Positions 47,642-56,600 of a stretch of 64,000 nucleotides of DNA are shown piece after piece. The notes beneath the pieces are model-generated. The model had not been told where the DNA came from. It saw nothing but the letters and a program-made list of their open reading frames with translations, and did no database searches. The stretch lies in NCBI GenBank assembly GCA_016703965.1, contig JADJBB010000021.1:1240001-1304000 (forward strand), in the 5' to 3' direction. Source of the DNA: Acidobacteriota bacterium (GTDB taxonomy: Bacteria > Acidobacteriota > Blastocatellia > Pyrinomonadales > Pyrinomonadaceae). The position numbers and the translations under genes were made by a program. Every line of letters begins with the position of its first letter. Position 1 is the first letter of the stretch.

Positions 47642-49546
47642 CTACATTCCCGGCGGCCGGGCGTTCATCGGAGCTCTCTGGTATCCCTGCAGAACATAAA
47701 GCCTCATCAGCGTGCGGGCATCAGTTCGCTGAAATCGGTCGGTTAGCGTGTTCATGCGATCGAGATCGGCTTGTGCGAGAAGCTGTATCTGCGGGATGTA
47801 TCGAAACGCCAGCATAGTCGAACCGCCGCCGTTGATACGCATGACCATCTCGCCCTTTTTGAAAGTCCGGTCGCGCTTATTGTACCGGCTGAGCACGGCA
47901 GATGCCTGAACCATCTCATTGAACTGATCCATCATTGGCTCAATCATTCGAAATGCCACGTCAGGTTCGACCGCGGCATATCCGCGAACGAGTTCCATAT
48001 AATCGGCGAGTTCATCCTCGTCCTCTGGGAACTGATTGGTGAGAGCTTTGGCCTCGGTCATCAGTCCTCCTGCGGTTTCGAGGTCTTTCGGCGTATTCTT
48101 TCGCTGGTATTGAAGAGCCAAAGACACGAGCCGCTGGATCTGGGTTCGCTTGTTTGTCAGCGTCGCAACCGAAGCCTTAGCTTCATCGAGGCGGCCCTCG
48201 ACTGTCATGCGGTTGATGCGGTTCGCGTCAAATCTGTCCTGGGCCATCGCCCGGATCTTTTCGTCGGGTATCGACTCAATTATCTTTTTCGCTCGTGCTT
48301 CGTCCGCGATCTGACCGATCTTGTTCGCGGCGGATTGGAGAGCGGCGGTTTTGTCGCGGACGTTCGTTATCTTATTCGCGGCGGCGATGATCTTCTCCGG
48401 CGTGTCGTTCGGATCCCAGCTACGGGCAGACTGGGCCGGCTTTGGTGCGGAGGCCGATACTGTCACGTTTGCTGGTTTGGCCGTTTTCTGCTTGAGAAGA
48501 GCCGCTTTATCGGGGACGAGCTTCTCAAGCGAAGGCATTGCTCGCCCGATCGCTGCGGTTGCAAATGTAGGTATCGAGGGCTTCAGCAATGCACTGGCGA
48601 TCGCATACGCGACCTCTTTAGCCTGCGCGTCACTGAATGAGAAGATCTTGAATTTGCTCCCCGGATTTGCCGGCTGCTGCGGCCGGGCCATGAATTGCAG
48701 ATATGCGAGAGCTCCGTTGAGGTCGTCGGAGTTTTTGAGCAGATCGGCACTCGTTAGTTTGCCGACGACGTCGCCTGCGAGGTCCATTGCTCGCTTTTCG
48801 TCCTTTTGCAAAATGATCTGCAGCAGCGGTTGGACGGAGAACGAGATGCCTTTCGCGAGGGAATCCTTGATCGCTTTCGCCGCTTTTTCAGGGTCGGTGG
48901 CGGCGGCTCTAATGGTAAGTGACTGTTCGAGGCCGATCTCCTGCGTCGCACGCATTCGGTCGCCGTCGAACGTTGTCGGTGTTCCCGCCCCCGAACCGGT
49001 TCCGATTCCGGAAGTTCCGGCCGCCGCTCCAGCCACCGCAGATTGCTGTGCAATCCTCGCCATCGCGTCCGCGATCGCCGGCGGCCGCGTTTGGGCCATG
49101 AGTTCCAGCCCCAATTCAGGGTCACGGCCGCCAACAAGATTCAGAAAATCGAACCTAGGATCACTGACGTCGAACATCTCCGGCATTCCCTGGCCGACGT
49201 TTTCCAGCTTTTCCCGTTCGGCCTCGGCCTGGTAATTCAAAAGTTCGCCCGAGCCCGAGCGGAATAATTCGCGGGCACGCTTCGAATCGTATCGCCAGTA
49301 GATATCACCCGCCAAAGCATAAACGACCGCTCTGTTTCCCGGCAGCTTAAGTGCTCCGATATCCGCGATAGTCCGGTCGAGCATCGTGACGATCTGCTCC
49401 TGTATCTCCTTGTCTTTCTTAGCCTTTTCGGCCTTGGCCTCCGCCGAGAGCGGAGCCGGAGTTGGAGCAGTAACTGCCTGGCCAAATCCAACCGAACTCA
49501 GCAACGTCATCGTCAAAGAAAAAGCAGCGATCTTACGAAGATACAT
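47642..49546 (-). CDS. secreted helical-repeat protein of unknown function, paralogue A
   Basis: An exported protein of about 634 residues. ATG 49546 gives a signal peptide (MYLRKIAAFSLTMTLLSSVGFGQ) and has an AGGAGG Shine-Dalgarno 11 bases upstream. The reading frame is open further upstream, but that part has no signal peptide. The mature protein is long, helical and charged, with TPR-like look in pieces such as AVVYALAGDIYWRYDSKRARELF and ARAKKIIESIPDEK. It is homologous along its length to the gene at 49756: both share RAVVYA.AGD.YW, EIL/FLNLV, and the C-terminal RFxRxDAxxxxxLYVLQG. The family is not recognised. Periplasmic location and a scaffolding role are inferences. Confidence 0.68.
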   Translation of the reverse strand: MYLRKIAAFSLTMTLLSSVGFGQAVTAPTPAPLSAEAKAEKAKKDKEIQEQIVTMLDRTIADIGALKLPGNRAVVYALAGDIYWRYDSKRARELFRSGSGELLNYQAEAEREKLENVGQGMPEMFDVSDPRFDFLNLVGGRDPELGLELMAQTRPPAIADAMARIAQQSAVAGAAAGTSGIGTGSGAGTPTTFDGDRMRATQEIGLEQSLTIRAAATDPEKAAKAIKDSLAKGISFSVQPLLQIILQKDEKRAMDLAGDVVGKLTSADLLKNSDDLNGALAYLQFMARPQQPANPGSKFKIFSFSDAQAKEVAYAIASALLKPSIPTFATAAIGRAMPSLEKLVPDKAALLKQKTAKPANVTVSASAPKPAQSARSWDPNDTPEKIIAAANKITNVRDKTAALQSAANKIGQIADEARAKKIIESIPDEKIRAMAQDRFDANRINRMTVEGRLDEAKASVATLTNKRTQIQRLVSLALQYQRKNTPKDLETAGGLMTEAKALTNQFPEDEDELADYMELVRGYAAVEPDVAFRMIEPMMDQFNEMVQASAVLSRYNKRDRTFKKGEMVMRINGGGSTMLAFRYIPQIQLLAQADLDRMNTLTDRFQRTDARTLMRLYVLQGYQRAPMNARPPGM

Positions 49547-49616
49547 ACAGCAAAAAGCCTCCTGCGACCGAGTCTCGGCGGGAATTATACCACAAAAACG
49601 CCGACTGGAGCGGCGG

Positions 49617-49756
49617 ACTGGAGCGGCAAGCATCCCTGCTTGCCAGCGGTCGAAAGACCGCTTACGCGCCCGAGTCGAAGTCAACCCAAAAAACCCTCAT
49701 CATCCTAGCACCGCGAAAGACGCGGCGTGGCAAGCAGGAGTGCTTGCGGCTCCAGT
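49617..49756. repeat. MITE-like palindromic element, about 140 bp
   Basis: Terminal inverted repeats of 29 bases, ACTGGAGCGGCAAGCATCCC... (49617-49645) and its complement ...GCTTGCGGCTCCAGT (49728-49756), match at about 26 of 29 positions. Each arm carries its own small stem (GGCAAGCA/TGCTTGCC), and the interior has two more stems (AGCGGTC-GAAA-GACCGCT and CCGCG/CGCGG). A partial extra copy of ACTGGAGCGGC lies just outside the left end (49604-49614). There is no coding capacity. Its right end coincides with the stop codon of the 49756 gene. Confidence 0.75.
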
Positions 49757-51609
49757 CAATTAAAAACAATATTTAGCGGCTGACCAGGAGCTTTCTCGAT
49801 CGGCTTCTTATCGTCTCTCAGAAACCCCTGCAACACGTAAAGTTTCACGATCGCCTTCGCGTCGCTGCGGGCAAATCGGTTTGAAGCGACGTTCATCCGG
49901 TCGAGGTCGGCTTTGCCGAGCATCTGCATATGCGGGATATATTGGAACAACGGGGTGTCCGTGCGACGCCCGTTTACGCTCAGAACGAGTTCACCTTTTG
50001 CAAAGTTAGTGCTTTTCGGGTTGAATCGTGCGAGCGTTGCCGAAGCCTGAACGTGTTCGTTGAGCCGGTCGATGATCGGCTCGAACATTCGAAACGCACT
50101 ATCCGGTTCGATCACGGCATAGCCTTTCACTACCTCCATGACGTCGTTCATATCTTCGATAGTCTCCGCATATTCGGGCGCGAGGGCTCGTGCGTCTTTC
50201 ATCAGGGCTTTCGCGTTTTCGATATCCTTTTCGCCGCCTTTCCGGTGAAAGTCCATTGCGAGAGCGACAAGCCTTTCGATCTGAGTCTTTTTATTTGAGA
50301 GATTACCGATCAGCTTTCGCGCGTCGTCAAGCTTTCCGGCTGCCGCAGTACGTGCGATCCTGGTTGACTCAAACTGTTCCAGCAGATTCGCCTTGGTTTT
50401 CTCATCCGGGATCTGATCGATCAGCTTTTTCGCCCGCGTCTCATCTTCGATCTCGCCGATTTTGCCGGATAAGGATTGATATGCCATCGACTTTTCGAAA
50501 TCGCTTGAGAGCTTTGGTAGCTGAGCAAGGATATCTTCCGGTGACGCGCTCGGGTCGAAAAGCTTTTGCAGTTCCATACTCTGTTTAAATTCTTGCGGCA
50601 TGTTCGCTTCGTTTTCGGTCTTTCGCTGTTTGAGCAGAGCGATCTTACCGTGAACGAATTTCTCGAGCATAGATAAGGCACTCGTTAGAAGGCTGTTCAT
50701 AATAAGCGTCTTGGGACCGTTCAAAAAAGCGTCCGCGAGCTTGTTAGCGAGGTCCTTGATCTGAGCATCCGTGAAGGCGAATTGTTTTTCCTTGGCATTC
50801 GCAGCCGGTGGCGGTTTGCTGGCGAACTGCAGAAAGCTCATCGCCACCTGAAGGTCCTCGAAACCTTTTGTCATGTCCGCGTCGACGAGTTTTTTAATGA
50901 CCTCGCCGGCCAGTTCAGTAGCTTTTTTCTCGTCCTTCTTATTCAGCTTTTGGAGCAATGGCAGCACGGACGCGGAAATTCCTTTCGACAGGCTATCCTT
51001 GATCAATTTGATCGCCTTGTCAGGATTTTCATCGGCCGCAAGCAGTGCAAACTGCTGCTCGAGTGCAAGCTCTTGCCCGACTCTGACGCGGTCCAAATTT
51101 AGTAGGTCATTGGTCGGTTTATTCGGCATTGCAGCCCGCGCCATCGCTTCTGCGAGCTTTGCGGGACGCGTTTGCACGAGAAGTTCGAGAGCGAGTTCGG
51201 CATCGTGGGCTGCGACGAGTGGTAAGATCTCTGCCCGGATATCGCTGCGAACCTCAAAGAGGTCGGTCAGCATATTTTGAGCCGTAACTTCGCGTCGTTC
51301 TTTTTCTGCCTCTTGATTGTAAGACACCAGCTCGCCGGCGGAACTTCGGAAAAGCTCTCTCGCACGCTTCTCGTCGAATTTCCAATACATATCGCCAGCC
51401 ATTGCGTAAACGACAGCCCGATTCTGCGGAAGCCGTAGGCTCACCGCCTCGCCGATCGCCTGGTCGAGCAATTGAACGACGCGCTCGTCCTGTTCTTTAT
51501 TCTTCTTGGCTTTGTCCGCGTCGCTATCGGTTGGCTGTGTCTGGGCGAGGGCGAACGAGCAGAGAAGCATGAGGAGCGAAACGAATTTGAAGGTCTGTCG
51601 AAGTCCCAT
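49756..51609 (-). CDS. secreted helical-repeat protein of unknown function, paralogue B
   Basis: An exported protein of about 617 residues. ATG 51609 gives the signal peptide MGLRQTFKFVSLLMLLCSFALAQ and has an AGGAG Shine-Dalgarno a few bases upstream; the open frame upstream of it is not homologous. It is paralogous to the preceding minus-strand gene (47642). Repeated helical units follow: RAVVYAMAGDMYWKFDEKRARELF, DAELALELLVQTRPAKLAEAMARA and ENAKALMKDARALAPEYAET. The pattern is solenoid-like (TPR/HEAT-like). The MITE-like palindrome at 49617 begins at its stop codon. Function unknown; the pair probably arose by duplication. Confidence 0.68.
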   Translation of the reverse strand: MGLRQTFKFVSLLMLLCSFALAQTQPTDSDADKAKKNKEQDERVVQLLDQAIGEAVSLRLPQNRAVVYAMAGDMYWKFDEKRARELFRSSAGELVSYNQEAEKERREVTAQNMLTDLFEVRSDIRAEILPLVAAHDAELALELLVQTRPAKLAEAMARAAMPNKPTNDLLNLDRVRVGQELALEQQFALLAADENPDKAIKLIKDSLSKGISASVLPLLQKLNKKDEKKATELAGEVIKKLVDADMTKGFEDLQVAMSFLQFASKPPPAANAKEKQFAFTDAQIKDLANKLADAFLNGPKTLIMNSLLTSALSMLEKFVHGKIALLKQRKTENEANMPQEFKQSMELQKLFDPSASPEDILAQLPKLSSDFEKSMAYQSLSGKIGEIEDETRAKKLIDQIPDEKTKANLLEQFESTRIARTAAAGKLDDARKLIGNLSNKKTQIERLVALAMDFHRKGGEKDIENAKALMKDARALAPEYAETIEDMNDVMEVVKGYAVIEPDSAFRMFEPIIDRLNEHVQASATLARFNPKSTNFAKGELVLSVNGRRTDTPLFQYIPHMQMLGKADLDRMNVASNRFARSDAKAIVKLYVLQGFLRDDKKPIEKAPGQPLNIVFN

Positions 51610-51687
51610 GGGATGGTCTCCTGAATTCTGTGATCGAAAATGTGACGAGCGTATCATATCACATATTTCTGCGGGTTCCGGCTAATC

Positions 51688-52137
51688 TTAAAACCCGTGA
51701 TCGGCGAGGATCTTGAGACGCTCGGCGACCATTTCGGGCGGGAAGCCTTCGAGGTCGATCAGGTCGCAAGCCGTGCGCGTCACAATCCATTCGCGAGGAA
51801 TGAGTGCACACAGGGCGAAAACATCGGCCTCGATCTCCTGCCGGGTCCGGCGGCCGACACCGTGGAAATTTGCCGTGGTACCCGATGCCGGCATGTGAAA
51901 AAGAAAATGGCCGAGCTCGTGATAGAGCACGGCGAGTTTTTTGACCGGCGGCAGTTTGCTGTCAACCGCGATGAAGTCACGATCCATCACACGGTAATAA
52001 AACCCGCCGACCGCAAGCGGCATTTCCTGCACGACCACAGAAAACCGTCGGCACAGCCTATAAAGATCGGCCTCGGACAACGGCCGCTCGTTCCAGCCAA
52101 AACTTAGTTTAGTTATTTTTTCGATCAAGAATTGCAC
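51688..52137 (-). CDS. ImmA/IrrE family metallopeptidase
   Basis: A 149-residue zinc metallopeptidase of the ImmA/IrrE (DUF955) type. The zinc-binding HELGH is at residues 73-77 (LYHELGHFLFH), with the third ligand probably in EIEADVFA (Glu about 103). Upstream LAVGGFYYRVMDRDFIAVDSK is a typical beta-strand segment before the active site. In this family the enzyme cleaves a partner HTH repressor in response to stress or DNA damage; the HTH gene just upstream (52331) fits. Start is GTG at 52137 with no good ribosome-binding site; a later TTG is possible. Confidence 0.85.
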   Translation of the reverse strand: MQFLIEKITKLSFGWNERPLSEADLYRLCRRFSVVVQEMPLAVGGFYYRVMDRDFIAVDSKLPPVKKLAVLYHELGHFLFHMPASGTTANFHGVGRRTRQEIEADVFALCALIPREWIVTRTACDLIDLEGFPPEMVAERLKILADHGF

Positions 52138-52221
52138 GGGAGTATCTCAACTTTGATCAAGTGTTGCATAAATAATACAAAAACTCAAGCAGAAAATGCA
52201 AGAATTGAGAATTCTCGTTTA

Positions 52222-52314
52222 GCCTTTGCGTCTTTTCTTTGCGGCTTTGCGGGGAATGTACCGTTGCAGTCGTGGTTTCCCGCCAAGACGCAAAGGCGCA
52301 AAGTGTGCCGCAAA
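52222..52314. repeat. inverted TTTGCG-type repeat between the HTH and ImmA/IrrE genes
   Basis: The left part contains CCTTTGCGTC, CTTTGCGGC and TTTGCGGGG; the right part has their complements AAGACGCAAAGGCGCAAAG and CCGCAAAG. The two halves can pair. A similar short stretch lies at 29095-29125. I recognise this TTTGCG-rich pattern as a common dispersed intergenic repeat of acidobacterial and planctomycete genomes. A perfect 10-bp palindrome, GAGAATTCTC (52207-52216), sits just beside it. Confidence 0.55.
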
Positions 52315-52330
52315 GTAAGAGATAACGCCT

Positions 52331-52867
52331 CTATTTGCTGGCTAGCGACCGGTCGAGCACACGCTTTGCATCCCGGATCGCGGCGATTCTGTCATGGACC
52401 GAGAACGTCTCCCACCCGCGAAAGAACACGACACCGTAATCCTGCGGACATTCGCGGCCCTCGTAGCGGAACCATTCGTTCATTACACTCTGCGGATCGC
52501 CAAACTGCTCAAGCGCCGCCTCGACATCAAATTCCTCGCGGACATCGACCGAACCGAGATTTACAACACCATCGGACCGGAGAGCGGCCAATTTTTCATC
52601 TATGAACTCACCGATACGGTCCTCGATAAATCGTCCAAGCCCGATCTTCGGCGTTTGTCCCGCATACATGTCGCCCGTGCCGATCAGTAGCCAATTGAGC
52701 GATACATTCGTTTCGTTCGCGATCTTAATCAGCACTTCCGGAGCCGGCATCCGGCCTTGGTAATAATTGCGCACGGTGGCGTGCGGAATTCCTAATCTTC
52801 TAGCTACATCAGCCATTGAAGCATGATCAAAAGCTCGATTCAGCCGCAAAATAAATTCGTTGTTCAT
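52331..52867 (-). CDS. XRE/HTH transcriptional regulator, partner of ImmA/IrrE
   Basis: A 178-residue regulator if started at ATG 52867. The N-terminal helix-turn-helix (about residues 17-36, SMADVARRLGIPHATVRNYYQGRM) is followed by the Xre-type linker APEVLIKIANETNVSLNWLLIGTGDMY. The rest is a charged helical domain of unknown type. The frame is open further upstream (to 53077), but that part is Arg-rich and unlike any family. On the minus strand the order is HTH then metallopeptidase, as in ImmR/ImmA and DdrO/IrrE. The protein is probably the protease target and may bind GAGAATTCTC-like sites. It lies 258 bases from tRNA-Thr. Confidence 0.78.
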   Translation of the reverse strand: MNNEFILRLNRAFDHASMADVARRLGIPHATVRNYYQGRMPAPEVLIKIANETNVSLNWLLIGTGDMYAGQTPKIGLGRFIEDRIGEFIDEKLAALRSDGVVNLGSVDVREEFDVEAALEQFGDPQSVMNEWFRYEGRECPQDYGVVFFRGWETFSVHDRIAAIRDAKRVLDRSLASK

Positions 52868-53124
52868 ATTTCGGATCCTGCAACGTATGTTTACGATATC
52901 ACGCCAAATGTTACTACTAAATTCCCGCAGATAAAACCTCTGCCGACCTTTCACATCGATCAAGCGGCGTATGCGGCAGCGCACTACGAACCAACTACCG
53001 CGATATCGGAAAACTTGACAGATGCTAGACGGGAACGTATATTCAAAATTTCGGCTTTTACCGAAAACAGGCGTCAATTAAGCCTTTTCGCCACACCGGA
53101 TCCGTCCGGCCTCAAACAATTCAT

Positions 53125-53200
53125 GCCGCCCTAGCTCAGTTGGTAGAGCATTCGATTCGTAATCGAAAGGTCGTCGGTTCGACTCCGATGGGCGGCTCCA
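53125..53200 (+). tRNA. tRNA-Thr (anticodon CGT), CCA encoded
   Basis: A full cloverleaf is readable: acceptor GCCGCCC (53125-53131) with GGGCGGC (53190-53196); D-arm AGCTC...GAGC; anticodon stem TTCGA/TCGAA around the loop TTCGTAA, giving anticodon CGT for ACG codons; T-arm GTCGG-TTCGACT-CCGAT. The discriminator base is T and CCA is encoded. A terminator follows at 53217. Confidence 0.95.
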
Positions 53201-53216
53201 TTAAAATCAATAACTT

Positions 53217-53244
53217 AGCCTGTCAACAACTGACAGGCTTTTGT
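53217..53244 (+). terminator. intrinsic terminator of the tRNA-Thr gene
   Basis: AGCCTGTCA (53217-53225), loop ACAAC, TGACAGGCT (53231-53239), then TTTTG. A perfect 9-bp stem 17 bases after the tRNA. Confidence 0.9.
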
Positions 53245-53688
53245 GTTTTAACAATTAGTTTAACCACTGCTCATACTTATCCCGAACCCGCCGCAAATGC
53301 CGACAGATCATCCCTCGAACCTCTGCCGCTTGTATCCAACTCATCTTCCCCGCATACGCCCTCAAAATGATCTCTTCTCACTTTATTGCTCGCTCCCACA
53401 AATCTACGGCGTATTTTCTCATAGCAGTTTCCATATCTCCTGCTACGATCTTTTCCCCCTCGCCCTAAACGCGGACATCTCATCTGCTACCACAACCGGA
53501 CATATGATGTGCTAGTTACAGAACATTGTTCCCGCATTGACAAATTCCGCGAACAGGCGTAAGCTTCTCGGCACACAGATTTACATTTATTATCGGGAAT
53601 TTGTTCGGGCTAATGGCAATACGCCTACCCAAAAAGGGGCGCGGACAAACCTTTTCGAATTTGGAGTTTTTAGGAGAACTTGATCGTT
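53245..53688. other. gene-free stretch before the adhesin gene
   Basis: 444 bases without a convincing gene; short frames here are not conserved-looking. A possible -35 element TTGACA (53537-53542) has only a poor -10 (TAAGCT) 17 bases on. AGGAGA (53672-53677) is the ribosome-binding site of the gene that follows. Confidence 0.5.
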
Positions 53689-56600
53689 ATGAGAAGTGGC
53701 GTGCGACTATTTGGTTTAGGTATCTATCGGTTGGCAATTCTGGTTGCCGTTTCGGTTTCATTGCTTGGCGGGTTTGGGGTTGTCTCTCGGCCAATAATGG
53801 CAGAAGGAGTTGTGTACGTATCAGCACTTGATCCGGTTCCAGCTCCGGCCATTCAGAGAAATAAGACGGTTGACCTAAGTAACCGTTCGCAGATCTCGGC
53901 CCTTTCGGTTCCCGAAATGTTGAGCACCGAAGTTAGTCGATCAAACTCCTTTGCTTCAGTCGCTTTCTTCGCTCCCTGCACAAACGGATCGGCGTTCGCA
54001 ACAGTCGCCCTCAATACAACCGGAGTCGTACAGTCGATAACTACTTGTGTGTTTGCCGGGGAATATAACACGATAACTGGAGCGACGGCCGGGCAAAATC
54101 TAACCTTTACGGGTAGCGGAGGCGCGGGTAACTATCTCACAGTTCATAGCGGTACGCCTGGCGGTCCGGTTCTAGCCGATGGCCCTTCGCCTCTATCATT
54201 TACGAATACGTTTACTGGAACGCTCTACCTGCATGTAAACACTAATGCCTCCTGCGGCACCGACGGCAGTTGTCACACGACGACTGTTCAATGCACGAGT
54301 TGCTCAGTAGCAGCTCCGGCGAACGATCTTTGTGCCAATGCAATACCGATCATGGCACCATCAGTGACGGCAGGCACAACAGTCGGCTCGACTATTGACA
54401 CAGTTCCCACGTGTACGACTACCTTTGGCACGGCCGGGGGCGTTTGGTACACCTATACGGGCGATGGCGGTACGGCCACGTTAAGTACGTGTGGAGCCAG
54501 CTTTGACACCAAGATCGGAGTTTACACGGGCACTTGCGGTTCCCTTGTTTGTGCTGTTGGGAATGACGATTTTTGCGGACTGCAATCGTCGGTGAGTTTC
54601 CCGACAACTTTGGGCACGACCTATCGTGTGTTGGTCACCGGGTTTAGCACGAACACCGGAACCTTTAATCTGACAGCAAGCACCACGGGGCCGCCACCGC
54701 CGCCGGTACCGGCTCTCGTCGTTGCCGGGACAAATGGTGACGATACTCTGGTAGTAACCGCGACCGGTCCCGATGCGGGCAGCTATGTGCTCAACGGCGG
54801 TGCTCCGGTTCCATTTTCTATGAATACCAGCTTTACCTTTAACGGAACGGGCGGTAACGATACGTTCACGATCAATAATCCGGTGGGCGGGCTGTTTGCG
54901 CCAGTTAACGGCATTGATTTCAACGGCGGCGGCCAGCCAGGGGACAATATGAACCTGCTCGGCGGCGGCGGGCCTGGCTTTAATGAGACCTATTTCGTCG
55001 GCACGACGATGCCGCCGATCGGGGTTGGTCCGGGCAATAACGGCGACGGATTAGTTAGATTCACTGGGCCGAATCCAGTGGATATCCGGTTCACAGGCCT
55101 CGCACCGATCGTCGATACGGTCGCCTCGGCGAACTTCACCGTAAATTCGACCGACGCTGCTAATACGATCTCTGTTACGAATGGTGGTGTCGCACCTCGC
55201 CTGCGAGTGGCGGTCGATTCGTTCGAACCGATCGATTTTGATAATAAGACAAATGTCATCGTAAATGGCGGTGACGGTGTTGCCGGCGGCGATGCTGCGG
55301 ACAACGTAACCGTAAACTACTCTAACGTTCCCGCAGCTCTGACCACGTTCAATATCAACGGTAACGAAGGCAACGATATCATTACCGTTCTCGCTCGATC
55401 AGGATCGTACGCATTAAGCCTGAACGGCAACGAGAACGACGACACCATCAACGCAGGTGCAACGGTCGCCGGCCCCGGAACGCTCGCCCTGAATGGCAAC
55501 GACGGCAACGATTCGCTCATCGGCGGCGGGGACGACGATACCTTTGACGGCGGTGCCGGAGACGATACGTTCATCGGCAATGGCGGCACTGACAACGTCG
55601 GTGGTGGTGGGGGAGTCTCGCTCAACGACCAGATAGTAGTACCTGGTACCGCGGCAGCTGATACGATCTCAATCTCACTAGACGGTTCTGGATTTCTAGT
55701 CGCCACGATCAATGGTGTAACGACCACCTATCGTAATTTCCTCGCTGGCCCGATCGCCACCTCCGGCATCGAGGCGGTCTCCGTCACGGCTGACGCAAGC
55801 AGTGATACTATCAACGCGGCACCTCTGCCCACGATCCCGATCAACGTCGACGGCGGCAGTCCAGTTGCTCCGATCCTGCCGGGCGATGGATTGATCGTAA
55901 ACTTTACCGGAACGACCGGACTCGTTTTCACTCCGGCAGGCACCGGAGCAGGTGGCTTCACGTTTACGAATCGGGCACCGGTCTCCTACGTGAGTATTGA
56001 ATCACCTCCGGTCTTTGCTACCAGTACTTCTTTAACCTCCTCAGCGAACCCTTCAAAGTTCGGCCAATCGGTCACGTTTACGGCCACAGTGGTGACAACT
56101 CCGGTAGTCGGCGTGCCGACGGGAACGGTTCAATTCTTCGATAACGGATCGATGATAGGAAGTGCTCCGGTTCTGGGTGGAACGGCGGTGATCTCTCTCA
56201 ACACGCTCGCCCTCGGCAACCATCCGATCACGGCGAACTACGTCAGCAATCACGCTGGCTTCGCGAATTCCGGAGCTACGCTTACCGGCAATCCGCAGGT
56301 CGTTAACCAGGCCAGCACCGCGACGACGGTGCAGACGTTGATCAATGCACCGAATTATGGTTCGACATTGACGGCGACGGCGACGATAACGGCGGTGGCC
56401 CCGGGAGCGGGAACGCCGCAGGGGACGGTTAACTTCAATGACGGAGGCAATCCTATTGCGGGCTGTCAGAATGTGGCAGTGACGGCACTGGGCTCGGCGG
56501 TCTGTACGACGAACCAGCTTCCGGCCGGAGTTGGTAAGGTCATTCAGGCCGTGTTCTCGCCGAGCAATGGTAACTACATCGGAAGCAACGGCTCGACGAC

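Noticed and set aside
48321..49235. 304-codon plus-strand reading frame opposite the helical-repeat gene
   Set aside because: Antisense to a gene with a signal peptide, strong ribosome-binding site and a paralogue; this frame has none of these.
52823..53134. 103-codon plus-strand reading frame upstream of tRNA-Thr
   Set aside because: It runs into the tRNA gene and overlaps the HTH gene; no homology pattern or ribosome-binding site.
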